From Helicostylum pulchrum (lineage: Eukaryota; Mucoromycota; Mucoromycetes; Mucorales; Mucoraceae): 64,000 nucleotides of DNA. The translations under genes and the position numbers were made by a program. The notes beneath the pieces are model-generated. The model worked only from the letters and a program-made list of their open reading frames with translations. It searched no databases and had not been told where the DNA came from. The stretch spans positions 124,001 to 188,000 of the forward strand of contig JAIXMO010000004.1 of the NCBI GenBank assembly GCA_025677825.1, written 5' to 3'. Below are positions 46,235-57,780 of the stretch, in pieces; the stretch's first letter is position 1; each line of letters opens with the position of its first letter.

Positions 46235-47196
46235 TTAGTTATAGAGATCGTTTGTTTATTTTAAGAAAACATTTAGGACATTGAGCCTGTGTATCTTCTT
46301 TTTTTTTTCATCTGGTATGTTGGAAAAAAATAATAAATATACAAAAAAACTCGTCTAAAAGTAACTCTAGTTTTTTTATGGTAACTAAAAGTTGAATAAA
46401 AAGGGGGTTCATGAGTCATATTAAGGACTATTATATATTACTTACAGATACTTTGAATACCACTCACACGTCTTATATCATTATATATCTGTATACGTAT
46501 GTATTATCTGTGTATTTCGCGAAATAGTAGCATGTATTGTAACTAACTACACTTTTTGGCAACCATTTAACAACATAAATATATAGTAAAAGTAAGTGAT
46601 AAACTAAACTTGGATAATATGAGCATATGAAATAACGTAATAAAACTCTTAACACATGGTATCTCTTTATGTGATAAACCAAGAAGCTATTAATAATAAT
46701 AACCAGTTTCTTTCAGACTATAGGTAAGGACGTAGGCTCATTTTGGATCAGGTAACTTTTTTTAGTACCTACTATTGTATATTTCATTGGATAGTATAAT
46801 CCTGGACGAGCACTTTGCATTAAATAGTTAGTTACAACTGTCAAGTATTTTTGGTGCTAACTATTAAATTAAATGATGCATTGTAGTTTATTATTAGAGA
46901 ACAATAAGCTATATTAAGGATACTAAACGAGGGAAACCCATTGTAGCGTGTATTTAATGCATGATTCCTACTTTTTTTTATAGCTCTTTCTCTTAACATT
47001 ATATATCACATTTTATGATGATCAGTACGATTTCCACTCTCGTTTTTTTTTGGATAAATTGTTCTAACTAGAAAGTTACCCGATCCAGAATAATCCTATG
47101 GACACACCCTACAGCTAAAAAAAAAAAGCAGTGAGTCCAAAAAAGGGTAATGATGTTATTTTACATGTCTTTATCGCGTTTCTTATATTATACCGT
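46235..47196. other. Intergenic region
   Basis: About 1 kb of AT-rich sequence between two divergent genes, so it holds the remaining promoter of the Trp/Pro-repeat gene and that of the PPAT gene. I see no further gene or repeat. Confidence 0.5.
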
Positions 47197-48348
47197 ATGA
47201 CAAGCATTCTTTTACCTTTACAATTGCAAGCCCTTGTTGGACTTGAGCATAGACAATTAAGCTTTATTGAACAAGCAGTAACATTAGCTATTGAAAAGGA
47301 AGCTAAACTTACTATCGCTGTTACCTGTGAAGAAATAAAGTCTAATTTACAATGTATCGATGCTATTTGGGAAAAAATCCAAGCTCTGTTGGGAGCTCTT
47401 TACGTGGTACAGTTGAATACGAGTTATCAAGCTCAAAAGCCCTTGTTTAACTGTAATGTTGTATTTCAGGATATCTGCGGGTATCCTGTACATTTCGAAC
47501 CTTACATTACTGCTGTTTGTGTAGTGGAACAAGGTAACGAAAAAAAAAAAAATTACACGAAACTTTTTTTACATATATAATGACTAATGAGATGATGATG
47601 CAATAGATAAGGAAAAGGCGAATAATTGGAATACTGAAAGAACAGATTCACCCTTACAGTGTTATATTTTGACTGATAACAATAACGATAAACATACCAA
47701 TTTGATTGAAAACACAGGACCTATTGAACCTTTGGTTTTTAACCGTGCTGCGGTGGGAGGTACATTTGATCATCTTCATGCTGGTCATAAAATATTGTTA
47801 ACTATGACTGCCATCTTATCGGCTAAAAGTATGGTAGTGGGTGTTACAGGTACGAAGAGAATATGTATATATATAAGTATAAGTGGATTTATGACAAATA
47901 TTAGATGATTGTATGTTATTGAAAAAGAAACATCGAGAATTGATTGATTCTACCGATAAAAGAGTAAAGACAGTTCAAGAATATTTAAATTTAGTCAAGC
48001 GAACGATTCAATATGAAGTAGTACCTATTACTGATCCGTTTGGACCTACAGTTACGGACCCTACTATTGACGCACTTGTTGTTTCCAAGGAAACATTAAA
48101 AGGAGGAGATTTAGGTATGTATTTTACACGCGCAAAGTAGAAATGTATTAAACTTTTTTTTATATATAATAATATTAGTGAATAATGAAAGAAATATGCG
48201 TGGTTATCCTCCATTAGAATTAAGAATTATTGATGTAATTTCATCTGAAAATGCATCAGTTCAGGGTAAAGATATGGATGTATTAAAGATTAGTTCTAGT
48301 TGGATTAGAGAGTACATAGCCAAACATCAGCCACGGTCTACATCATAA
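47197..48348 (+). CDS. Phosphopantetheine adenylyltransferase (eukaryotic, CAB4-like)
   Basis: Exons 47197-47533, 47607-47849, 47905-48114 and 48179-48348; 960 nt, 319 residues. The core nucleotidyltransferase motif is VGGTFDHLHAGHKILL (T/HxGH class), followed by SMVVGVTDD, RVKTVQEYLNLVKRT, PITDPFGPTVTDPTIDALVV, SKETLKGG and the C-terminal ISSSWIREYIA. The ~150 N-terminal residues match the less conserved N-terminal domain of eukaryotic PPAT. It catalyses ATP + 4'-phosphopantetheine to dephospho-CoA, the fourth step of CoA synthesis. The frame continues upstream of Met 47197 to a non-ATG position, so the exact start is inferred. Its last 22 bases overlap the 3' end of the convergent sulfotransferase gene. 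Confidence 0.88.
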
Positions 48349-49884
48349 ATCCAAGCATTAAAATTAGTTTTGCTATGATCGAATATATCGATTAATTTAT
48401 CATTTAAATGTCTAAAAACTCTTTGCAGTCTATAACGAGTTGATAATTTTGGTTCTTCATTTGCATTAATCGAAGAGAGAAATGGGTGAATTTTAGGGTG
48501 ATGATGATGACTTGTTGGTCTTATTGAAGATTTAATATTTTGTAATGAATTAAAAGATAATAATTCTTGTTCGGTTAATTGATCATCTTGATAAAAATTT
48601 CTTTCAGCGAAAAAGGTTGGATCTATATCTAAAAACCTAGCCAACTGTTGAAATGAACTTGAAGGATTTAACAATATATCTTCTGTTCTCATAATAAATA
48701 ATTGTGATGCGGGAAAATTATTTAAAAAGGGTATTAATGCTGGATAATACATTCCTTTCGCTAAAAAATTAAATCCTAAGTGTTCATCGTTTGATACCTT
48801 CCAAGAAGCTCTAATTTCACTTCCTCGATGACATCGTATAAATCCTTCCCATCCAGTTTGTGTGCTAGTATGTCCACATCGACGTAAAATAGGTAACTCT
48901 AAATCAATTAAGCTTTCAAATGTCAGTTTCGAATCATTGACTCCTAATAATAAACAATAAATATTAGTCATTAGTTTTATATAATCCAATAAAACCCATG
49001 TGTTACTTGATTTTTCATGAAGGTATTGAGAATATGCTCTAGCAATAGGTTCTCTTAAAAAGAAGACTAGCTACACAAATATATAAAAAAATATTAGAAA
49101 AAAGAAGGTAAATATAAAAAAAAAAATAACCTTGACATGTGGTAAAGTATCTTTAATTCGTTTGGCAGTGACATGGCTATTATATAAATAGTGGGGTGCG
49201 TTTTCTCCTACAATCCAATTTTGTTTCTCTTCCATTGTTGTTAATACTTGTTGCTTTAAAAAAGGAAATTGGGATATATAATCTTCAAATGCATTCGCTT
49301 CGTCAAATTCGTTCTTGTCAAATATACGAGTTGGGTTTATACTATTATCAACTGAAGCTTTTGCGACTTGTGGGTGCTGCTTTAACATTTGAAATACATA
49401 GGAAGCACCAGCGAATTCACTGCCTGCAAATATAAAGGAAGGAACAGGTTTTGCACAAGATTTTGTATATTTTTGAGAGTGAGGACAGTTTCTAGGATAA
49501 TATACTATGTAAAGTAAGTATTTTTATAGCGAGTGTTTACTATGGGACTATAAATAATATACGTTTTGGATTAGCAGGGTGATTGGTAGGTTGATTCGTT
49601 ATACAGTTTTTCCATTTTTTACGAGAAGTAAAAGGAGCGAATATAGTTTGGTCGTCGTTTTGGTCAATATGATCCCAAGAAAAGCTGGTTGAATTCATAA
49701 TAATAAAAGTACCCAAACAAGCAGCTAATAAAGAGATAATAAAGTATTGCCACTTGAAGACTATTTTAACTTGTCCAGTTGTAGTAGTTTGTATTCTACC
49801 ACCTGTAATTAAAGCAAATAGTGCGAAAAATATATTTCTTGGACTCCATTTCGGTACGTTTTGTGTAGAAGAAGATGGACTCAT
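48327..49884 (-). CDS. Golgi-type (carbohydrate) sulfotransferase, type II membrane protein
   Basis: Exons (minus) 49884-49563, 49504-49131, 49070-49007 and 48943-48327; 1377 nt, 458 residues, phases consistent. Short cytosolic tail, signal-anchor at about residues 45-63 (WQYFIISLLAACLGTFIIM), then a lumenal domain. A PAPS 5'-phosphosulfate-type loop is FIFAGSEFAGASYVFQML; the 3'-phosphate motif is FLREPIARAYSQYLHE, with the conserved Arg and Ser. NFPASQLFIMRTEDILLNP and LARFLDIDP fit the family's C-terminal part. It should transfer sulfate from PAPS to a glycan or similar acceptor in the Golgi lumen; the acceptor is unknown. The P-loop lacks the usual Lys/Arg (KxGT), so its activity needs testing. 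The stop at 48327-48329 lies inside the last codons of the PPAT gene. Confidence 0.82.
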
Positions 49885-50128
49885 TAAGCGAGAAAAGAAA
49901 TAAGGTTTTTTTTTTTTTGTTTCTTTTTTTCTTTTTTGGCCTTGAACTTCTTTTTATAAAATTGTGTAACGTATCCCTCTTTTTTGTTTTGTTTTTCTCC
50001 CTTGATTGAAAAATGAGTTTACTGGTTACTCCTTTATTTTTTATTTAAAGAGAGATAGAGAGAGAGAGCTATCCATATATATTCTATTCTTCTTTTTTTT
50101 TTCCTTTTTTTTTAATTTTTTCTATAGT

Positions 50129-50886
50129 ATGATTGTTCATTTTTATATTGTCAGTCTAAGATGGAGACCACCAAAAGTATTAATTGATGAAGAATCGCTG
50201 TCAAGAAATTTATCTGTACTTGTAAATATAATATAATATAATATCTGTGTGTAGCATTACAGTTTTTAAAAAAAAAGTAATTATATAGTTACCAAATACA
50301 ATAGTTGAAGCTCGGATAGATCAAATCCGTCGCCTCGTTCGAAATCACTGTCCTTCACACCATATTGACTTCTATATATTTTTATTAGCAGTAGTTTGTA
50401 TCATTTGTTCAGCCATATTTACATTTATTGCGAGGTCACTTAATATTTCAATGTGGTGTCCACTTATACTCCTTTTGGTTCCAACCGGATTAAGTTTCTG
50501 GACAAGTAAAAGAAGGTCTACATTGATTGTAAAGATTAAAGAGGTAAAATTTTTATATTTATTTATTTATATACACATATTTTAATTAATAACCTTACAT
50601 GCAAATATAATAGTTTGAGAGTAGATTAAAAAAGACCTTGTACGAATTCAATACAAATGACTCTAATCATCATATCAATTGGTCACTAGAAAGAGTTCCT
50701 ATTGAACAAGCTCCTTGTCGGTCGGCTCGATTTTGTTTAATGATTCATATCACGGAGTTGGATCCTGAAATGGGAATATACGGTGAAGAATTACCAACAT
50801 ATCAAGTCGCTACAAATAACATCATTTTACCTCCAAGTTATGAATTGGCTTTAATAAGGGAGCCCGAACCTGCTGTTATTTTATAA
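50129..50886 (+). CDS. Small membrane protein with C-terminal PPxY motif, family unknown
   Basis: Exons 50129-50221, 50289-50543 and 50614-50886; 621 nt, 206 residues, all phase 0. N-terminal hydrophilic part (RWRPPKVLIDEESLSRNLSV, then ARIDQIRRLVRNHCPSHHID), then two adjacent hydrophobic spans (FYIFLLAVVCIICSAIFTFI and MWCPLILLLVPTGLSFW) and a cytosolic-looking tail. The tail ends with LPTYQVATNNI, then PPSYELALIREPEPAVIL, containing a canonical PPxY and a related LPTY. PPxY is the ligand of WW domains of NEDD4/Rsp5-type ubiquitin ligases, so this could be a ligase adaptor, cargo or ART-like membrane protein (inference). The start is uncertain: the frame is open further upstream, and a 5' exon with another ATG (50012) is possible. 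Confidence 0.6.
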
Positions 50887-51000
50887 CATTTTTTTTATAT
50901 TTATATTTATTATTATCATTATCATTATTAAAACCCACAAAGAGAGATAGAGAGAGAGAGAGAAAGAGAAAAAGGGAGATAGAGAAATAACAATAAACAG

Positions 51001-51447
51001 CTATTCTTTCTTTTCAACCACCTTGTCTGTAATAAATGGCTGAGGGTGTTTATTATACATTGGCCAAGGTGGAATTGCAACCTATTTATTATTGTTAGTT
51101 TTTTTTTTTTTACATCTGCTTTTTTGTTATTGTTGTACTTACTAAAGCTGTAAGAACAAGTCCTCCAGCAAACAACATCATAACCATTTGAAGTGACTGT
51201 AAATAATACCCAACAACAAAGCTGACAATCTAATTCAAAGAAACGTTATTAAGAAAACTCAATTATTCTACACGAAATATATTTACACCAGACGCAATCA
51301 ATAAAATATGTGTAAATTGCTCTGCTAAACGTTGTCCTTCAAAGTCCTATTTTTTTATATATAAAAAAACGGTTATTTCGATAATCTATTAATTCATCTA
51401 TAAAGTCTAATTACAATGGTGCATTCAATAATATCTGCTAATGCCAT
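51001..51447 (-). CDS. SPC1: Signal peptidase complex subunit 1 (Spc1/SPCS1, 12 kDa)
   Basis: Four exons (minus): 51447-51415, 51346-51287, 51229-51143 and 51081-51001; 261 nt, 86 residues, all phase 0. Sequence: DFEGQRLAEQFTHILLIASG, then IVSFVVGYYLQSLQMVMMLF, AGGLVLTAL, and VAIPPWPMYNKHPQPF. The DxxGQ-LAEQ start, two membrane segments and the conserved PPWPxYxxHP motif identify SPCS1/Spc1. It is a small non-catalytic subunit of the ER signal peptidase that binds and protects membrane segments from cleavage. Each exon is too short to be noticed alone, but every junction is canonical and the frame closes. The N-terminal exon supplies ALADIIECTI. Confidence 0.88.
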
Positions 51448-52300
51448 TATTGCTTTCGATTTAATAAAAAGTGAAGAAGAAAAGTAATAACGTTTAACAC
51501 GTCCTTTTACAACTGCGTTTTAATGTATTTATCCGCTGGAAAACGTGATTTTGTTTCTGCATACAAAAAAAAAAAAAAAAGTTTTCTCTTAACGTACTTT
51601 GTTAAGGTACTTTTAACCTTTTAAAATTGTATCCTGTTATTATATTATGTACTTGTCAGTTGTATTATATCTAAATAAAATAAAACCATTGTTACCAAGT
51701 ATATATGAATATTTAGTAATTTTTTGTTTACGCGTAAAGATTTGGAGTATTTACTTTAGTTATGATATATTACACCGATATTTACCTTTTTAAGTGCCAA
51801 ATTTCGAAAGGTTAAAAAAGAAACAAACTACTCACAGGCCCCATGACGAGAAGGTAAAAGCGCTTGGGGACCCAAAGAAAAAAATGATGAAGAACGACCT
51901 TTCATACCCATATTTCAGAGTAATCACTTCGAACCCCACGAGTAGTAAATAGCTTTCATGACCCCCAGGAGAGAGTAATCAGGTCGAGCACTATAAATAT
52001 ATCCGTACTTGCTAAAGGATAACACCAGTAGAATTTACGCCAACCGAAGTACACGTAAAAATACTATTAAACACCACTGCTCTCATACAGCGAACCCAGT
52101 CAAGTAGCATCTGATGAAGTAGTAATTGTCAAAAATTAATGTACAGCCATAAGTCAAAAATAAATCCCTAGCACGAGATAAAAATAGTCTAACTGGTATT
52201 TTTTAGAAGAATTATATTATTTACTGCCTCCTTAGTTATTAGTTTTCAGAAAGTATATAAATATGGCTACTTTTTTCAGTAGCAAAACAATATTTTAATA
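51448..52300. other. Intergenic
   Basis: About 850 bp with no recognisable gene. AGAGTAATCA occurs twice near 51910-51990. The part next to 51447 should be the SPC1 promoter. Confidence 0.5.
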
Positions 52301-52447
52301 CTATATAGCTTCATTTTTTTTTGTTTTATTGTGAATAACTGCCCTTCCTCCTTCGCGGCAACTTATGTAGATGTTACGTGGCTGGTGAACTCGTTCATCT
52401 TTATTTAATGTTTGTAATTCTTCGTATATTTCTTTATCGGTGGCCAT
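52301..52447 (-). CDS. Candidate 48-residue soluble microprotein
   Basis: Uninterrupted frame MATDKEIYEELQTLNKDE, then RVHQPRNIYISCREGGRA and VIHNKTKKNEAI. Composition is protein-like and charged (no low-complexity run), unlike random AT-rich frames here, and a Kozak-like A is present near the ATG. It lies head-to-head with VPS2 across 383 bp. Family not recognised; conservation would decide whether it is real. Confidence 0.4.
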   Translation of the reverse strand: MATDKEIYEELQTLNKDERVHQPRNIYISCREGGRAVIHNKTKKNEAI

Positions 52448-52830
52448 TTTGGTTATGGTGTGTGTGATTGAAGAAAAAAGAAACAGAGAGCTTTTTTTTA
52501 AGAATGATAGAAAAGGGAGGTCTGAAATTTATTTCATATTTATGTTATAAGAAAGTAAAATTGGCATGATAAAAAAGGGCATGATAAAAAAGGGCATGAT
52601 AAAAAAGGGCATGATAAAAAAGGGCATGATAAAAAAGGGCATGATAAAAAATGGCTTTGTAAAAAGACTCTTGATAATCAAACCTAGTGCGAAAATCTGG
52701 TGCGCGTATCTTTCTCCTTTATCTGGGTGTCAGTCATTATGCTTTTTTTTGGAAAAAGCGTTTAAATATGTATTTGTCGTACATTTAAAAATCCCTTTTC
52801 TTTTTCCACTACTTTACAAAAAAAAACAAT
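52448..52830. promoter_or_regulatory. Divergent region upstream of VPS2 with a 15-bp tandem repeat
   Basis: 383 bp that should contain the VPS2 promoter and leader. It includes six copies of GGCATGATAAAAAAG (52563-52652). Confidence 0.5.
52563..52652 (+). repeat. Six tandem copies of a 15-bp unit
   Basis: GGCATGATAAAAAAG repeated at 52563, 52578, 52593, 52608, 52623 and 52638; only the last copy differs. It is about 180 bp upstream of the VPS2 ATG and creates a meaningless repeat ORF. Confidence 0.9.
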
Positions 52831-53622
52831 ATGGTAAACATATATATATAAATATGCACAATAAACAGGTATTTAATACGTGTTTAATAGGAATTCTTAT
52901 TTGGAAAGAAAAAGACGCCTGCCGAACTTTTACGTCAACATCAACGAGCCATTACCAAAGCTCAACGAGAACTAGACCGTGAAAGAGAAAAGTTGGAGCG
53001 ACAAGAAAAGAAGTTGATTGCAGATATCAAGAAATCAGCTAAATCCAATCAGATGGGCGCCTGTAAAGTGATGGCCAAAGATTTAGTTCGTACTCGACGT
53101 AACGTACAAAAGTTTTATCAAATGAAGACTCAGTTACAGGCAGTAGGTTTACGTATTCAAACCTTGAGATCTAGTCAACAAATGGCTGAGGCCATGAAGG
53201 GTGCTACAAAGGCTATGGGTTCTATGAACAAACAAATGAACTTGCCTAAAATTCAACAAATTATGATGGAATTTGAAAGAGAAAGTGAAATGATGGATAT
53301 GAAGGATGAAATGATGGGTGATGCCATTGACGATGCATTTGAGGAAGATGAGGACGAAGAGGAATCGGACGAGATTGTTAATAAGGTTTTGGACGAAATT
53401 GGAATTAGCTTTAACCAAGAGGTATTTAAGAAATGCTTGGCTTTTTTTTTTATGTCTACTAATAATAACAATCAAAATTAGCTTGCAGAAGTGCCTACAG
53501 GTATTAAACAAACAGAAGCACCTACTGCCGCACCTTCAGAAAGAGTGGCACAAGCTGAAGGCGGTTTATCAGCCGATGATGCAGCTTTACAAGCTAGATT
53601 AGATAATTTGAGAAGAGAATAA
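52831..53622 (+). CDS. VPS2: ESCRT-III subunit Vps2 / CHMP2
   Basis: Exons 52831-52833 (ATG only), 52891-53421 and 53482-53622; 675 nt, 224 residues, the family's usual size. It reads MEFLFGKKKTPAELLRQHQR, then RELDREREKLERQEKK, MAKDLVRTRRNVQKFYQMK, KGATKAMGSMNKQMNLPKIQ, FERESEMMDMKDEMMGDAID, an acidic stretch, and the C-terminal ALQARLDNLRRE. The last is an MIM1-type motif that binds Vps4 MIT domains. This is a near full-length match to CHMP2A/Vps2. Vps2 assembles with Vps24 to complete membrane scission in multivesicular-body sorting. The ATG-only first exon (ATG|GTAAAC) is supported because GAATTC follows an acceptor directly, and it parallels eL18. It is convergent with NEO1 with only 35 bp between stops. 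Confidence 0.93.
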
Positions 53623-53657
53623 ATACCCTCCCTGTTTTTATTATATTTAAACGTATA

Positions 53658-56600
53658 TTATGTTAATTTTGTATAACTTGGTGGCGCAATTCTTCTCTTG
53701 ATCATTTTTACAATATATAATGGACAACTACTCACTGCTGTAATTACAGCCACCTTCCATACGAATCGACTAGTTAAAATAAATGCCATATCTGCGGAAA
53801 AAAATATATGTTAATGCACATACTCTTTGTATAAAAAAAAAGATATTTTACCAAAGTAAGTGGGTAATAACCACATGGATCCAAAATAAATAAGTACTGT
53901 AACAATCTCTGCTAAAATCATATATCTGTGCCATGTATTAATCTCTAAAGCAACCATTAACAATTCATTAAAAATCAGTGCAGTAAACGAAATCGCGACA
54001 ATATGAATAAATTCGTCTTCAAATAAAATAATCGATAAAATCATAATGGCACCGCCTTGATACACACTGATCAATAACCATGTAAAGAAAGTACGATAAG
54101 ATAATGATCGACCCTATAATTTCAATGCCTAAGTATTATATTCACACGACAAAAGGAAAAAGTACTTACCTTGGTTAAATCCTTGTATAATTCAGGGTAC
54201 ATCATTGCAATTTCCTCACTAACATCCTGATCCAATACGAGTGAGAACACAGGTGCGTTTGTATATAATGTAGCATATCCAACAATCAACATGCCTTGGT
54301 ATAAAGCAATAGGTGCAAAATAAAATAATGCAGAAAATACTGCTTGCATGACTGAGATAATTAAACCACGATGAATAACAAATTGTGATAATTTTGCTGA
54401 TCTCTTATAACTGTTTCTTCCATGCCACACTAATAATATACATGCACATGTAAATTAGATTTTCTTTTTCTTTTTTAAACAGTAATAGAAACTTACAAAG
54501 TAATTTTGTTAAATGACTAAATTGCGTAATAGAGAAATCAGCAGCCAAAGATGCTTGCTTTCCTTCTTTACCGACAATACCAACACCAACATCAGCTGCT
54601 TGAATCATACTTACATCGTTACCGCCATCACCAATACAAAGCACTCTCTTTTTTGTATAGTCTTTAATTAAACGTGTAATATCGGCCTAGTTATATTTGT
54701 TAATACTAGAGAGTATGCTGGCTATACAGATATATAGACTTACCTTTTGAGTGGGAGAACAACGACAACATACAACTACAGGCAATACAGTTACCATTTC
54801 GATAAATTCATCAATGCAGTTATCTAAACAAAGCTGTAAAGATTCACCATCAATGACAAGACAGTTATCTGTCTTTGTTCGAAGATTATCGATTTCATCG
54901 ACAGCTTCCATTGCAGTTTTTACTAAATTGAGATGTTATAAGTCCGGGAATTATAATTACCATTAAAAAATATAATAACTTACACTTTGAAATGGTATGA
55001 ATACCTTGGTTACGAGACACCAACTTGGACGAAATAGCAATACAAGTAGCGGTTTCAATTTTATCACCAGTCAACATCCAAATCTTTAAGCCAGCGTTTC
55101 TCATTTGTTCCAAAGTGTTCTTAACACCTTCCTGTAACTTATCTTCTACGCCAGTTAAACCCAATAATTCCAAACTAGATTCCAATAAAGTCTCTACAAC
55201 TGATTGTTTCAACATATTTCGATCATGAAGTGATACTTCAGCATCATGAAACTTTTCTGTAAAATCTTGATAATATTCTTCAGATAAACTCTTTTTAGCT
55301 ACTACTAGAGTACGAAGACCCTCTCTTGCCATATTATCACATTCTTCATCTAACCAATCATTGTATTGTACAATCCTTGCCATCACTGCATCTGCACCCT
55401 TTTCATAAAATACAATTTCTTGTGTTTGCTTATTACGAACAATAATACCCATACGTTTCGTTTCACTTGTAAATGGGAAAATATTTAACACGTCAAAGGA
55501 TAAAATTTCGCCAGTTGCATCCACACGTAATTGAATTGAGTTGACATCTCGATTGACAAGTGTTAAACCCATATGTTCTGTCCATTTAACAATAGCTACT
55601 TCATCGGGACTCGAAGCTTGGTACGTAATATCACCATCTAGGCCCACCACAGGTGTAACATTATGACAAAGTGCTAATGCTTGTACAATATCTCGTACTC
55701 GAACTGAAATATTTCTACGACCTTTAGCAGTTAATAAATCTTGAGGTCCAAAAGCAGTTGCTAAATGTGTTTGAATTTCATCCATTGTATCTAAACTATA
55801 AGACATGGTACCCATATGTAACTTTTTAAGTTCCATATCATTTTGTGTTAAAGTACCCGTTTTATCTGTCAACAAATATTCGACTCGGCCTAATTCTTCA
55901 GGTAAGGTACTGGTACGAACAATAGTACCCATGATTTCTTGATCGTGTTCTATTTGACGAGCGTATACCGTTTTACCCATGTCCAAATTGACACGCAAAC
56001 TAAATTCCCGTTAATTATACATAAAATATGTCTTACAAAAAGACCACTTACCCAATAGGAATAATAGAAGAAAATAAAATCAAGAATCGAAAGACATAAA
56101 TATACCAAGCACCACGGAATCCATTAAATCCAACCATGATGACAGAAAGTCCCAGTGTAACAATAAATAAAATTTTAGCAAGTTGATTGATTTCTTTATC
56201 GATCAAACCAACTTTGGTCTTTGGATGGTTGGTGTTCATTACAGCACGAGTATCTTTACCCGTATAAATAACAAACCCAATAGCAGATCCCGAAGCTAAT
56301 ACTGTATTTGTCCACATTGTATTTTCTACACCTAATGGTTCAATACGTTCTGATCCCGTTGCATGATCCACAATAGAAATGGTACCAACGAAATTATGAA
56401 TATCCATATGAGGTGCATCAGCTATATATATATATATTAGTACGCTTTGATAAAATAAAGACTCTAAAACCACTCCCTTACCGTAAACATGTCCTTTCAC
56501 ATCCAATAAATCACTATCAGAATGTAACTTTTGTAAATGAGGAATAGCCAAACGTAATTTCCAGTCTGTTTCACCGTCCAATTGATCCGTTCTAATAAAA

Positions 56601-57588
56601 CTAGCTCCACTTTCCTCGGTTGTTCTTAATAAAATCATATCAGCAGGAATCTACTCTTATGCCCTTAGTAAACGGCATCGTTTTTTTTCTGGGTTTTTGT
56701 ACCACTTACTCTTTGATCTTTCATTATATGAATTAAATCGCCTACTCTAATCTTGGAACTTGGTATACTTTGTAATCCAGAAGAAGTGAGTCTACGATAC
56801 AGTTGAGAGTTTGCTTCTTTATCACGTTTATAACGTTGGTAATCATCCAATGCTTCTTTACTGATAGTGATTAACAAAACAAAGCATAATGGTCCGAAGT
56901 AAGTGAGAATATAACCTAATTATGAAATCAGATGAGACATTTTTTGCTGTTGTTGTATAAATGCTTGGCTTTTTTTTTTACCAATTTTTAAAGCTGGCAC
57001 GAATTGTGATAAAGCAACAAGTAAGAAGTACATGTTGAAAAAGATGGCAAACTAGAATAGTCTTAGTAAAAAACAAGTCGTATATGCAGTAAAATAAAAA
57101 GTTTGGCTTACTTGTTGAAATAATACAATAGGAATAAAGGTGATAACATTGTACTTTTGGTTAATAATAACATTGGCAGGATATTTTTTCTTTTCCTTGT
57201 CTATGTATATTATGTTATTTAATATGCAGGTAGATATAATGTATATTTATATGTATGTACAGGCATAAATACCTTCAGCTTGTAGCGAAATGGTTCTTGG
57301 TTGATATACTTTTTTACTTTGGAATCGCGCAAAGAAGCCTGTTGACTTTTTCTTTTTCTCTATTTTTGGTGGTCGTGAAGATATATCTAATGTAGGTGAA
57401 CTAGGTGAATCGATTAGATTAAGCTATTCCCAATTTAAAACAAAAAAAAAAGTGTTAGTTTCGCTATTGTTGTTCGGTTATTATCTACTTCTTACAGCAG
57501 CTTCTTCATCTAATAAAGGATCTTCATCACTATGTATTGAGTCAGAAGTCCTATGTTTTCTAGCATCGGCACGGTTAGAAAACGGCAT
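53658..57588 (-). CDS. NEO1: P4-ATPase phospholipid flippase, Neo1/ATP9A type
   Basis: Thirteen exons (minus): 57588-57496, 57423-57273, 57200-57112, 57051-56982, 56915-56710, 56650-56482, 56421-56052, 55999-54984, 54922-54744, 54686-54497, 54429-54170, 54113-53852 and 53791-53658. They total 3189 nt, 1062 residues, all phases closing. P4 signatures: [24 protein letters not shown] at M4, phosphorylation site [10 protein letters not shown] (Asp428), [39 protein letters not shown] and the terminal APPSYTKL. The short termini, the absence of a Cdc50-type large C-terminal domain and the EHDQEIMGT motif favour the Neo1/ATP9 branch, which works without a Cdc50 partner. It flips aminophospholipids (PE/PS) in Golgi and endosomes. 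N-terminal residues 1-60 are Ser/Asp-rich. It is head-to-head with the HUL5-like gene. Confidence 0.95.
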
Positions 57589-57780
57589 TAGTTTACGTAA
57601 AGCAATCGGCCGCGAATCTCCAAACATTAATTTGTATTGTTATTTTTCTGCACTTGTAAAAAAGAGAAAAAAAAAAGAGGAAAAAGCCATGCAGAAAAAA
57701 TACCGGCTATTTAAAGTTTTTTTTTACAAACACTTTTTACTCTTTTTTATTTTAGTCACATAACTTGTCATCACGGGGTC
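57589..57780. promoter_or_regulatory. Divergent promoter, NEO1 / HECT ligase
   Basis: 192 bp between two start codons; both promoters must lie here. It is AT-rich with an A-rich tract near 57661 and a T-run near 57717. Confidence 0.5.

Noticed and set aside
52566..52982. Frame starting MIKKGMIKKG
   Set aside because: Produced by the 15-bp tandem repeat and reading through the VPS2 leader; VPS2 uses another frame and is clearly real.
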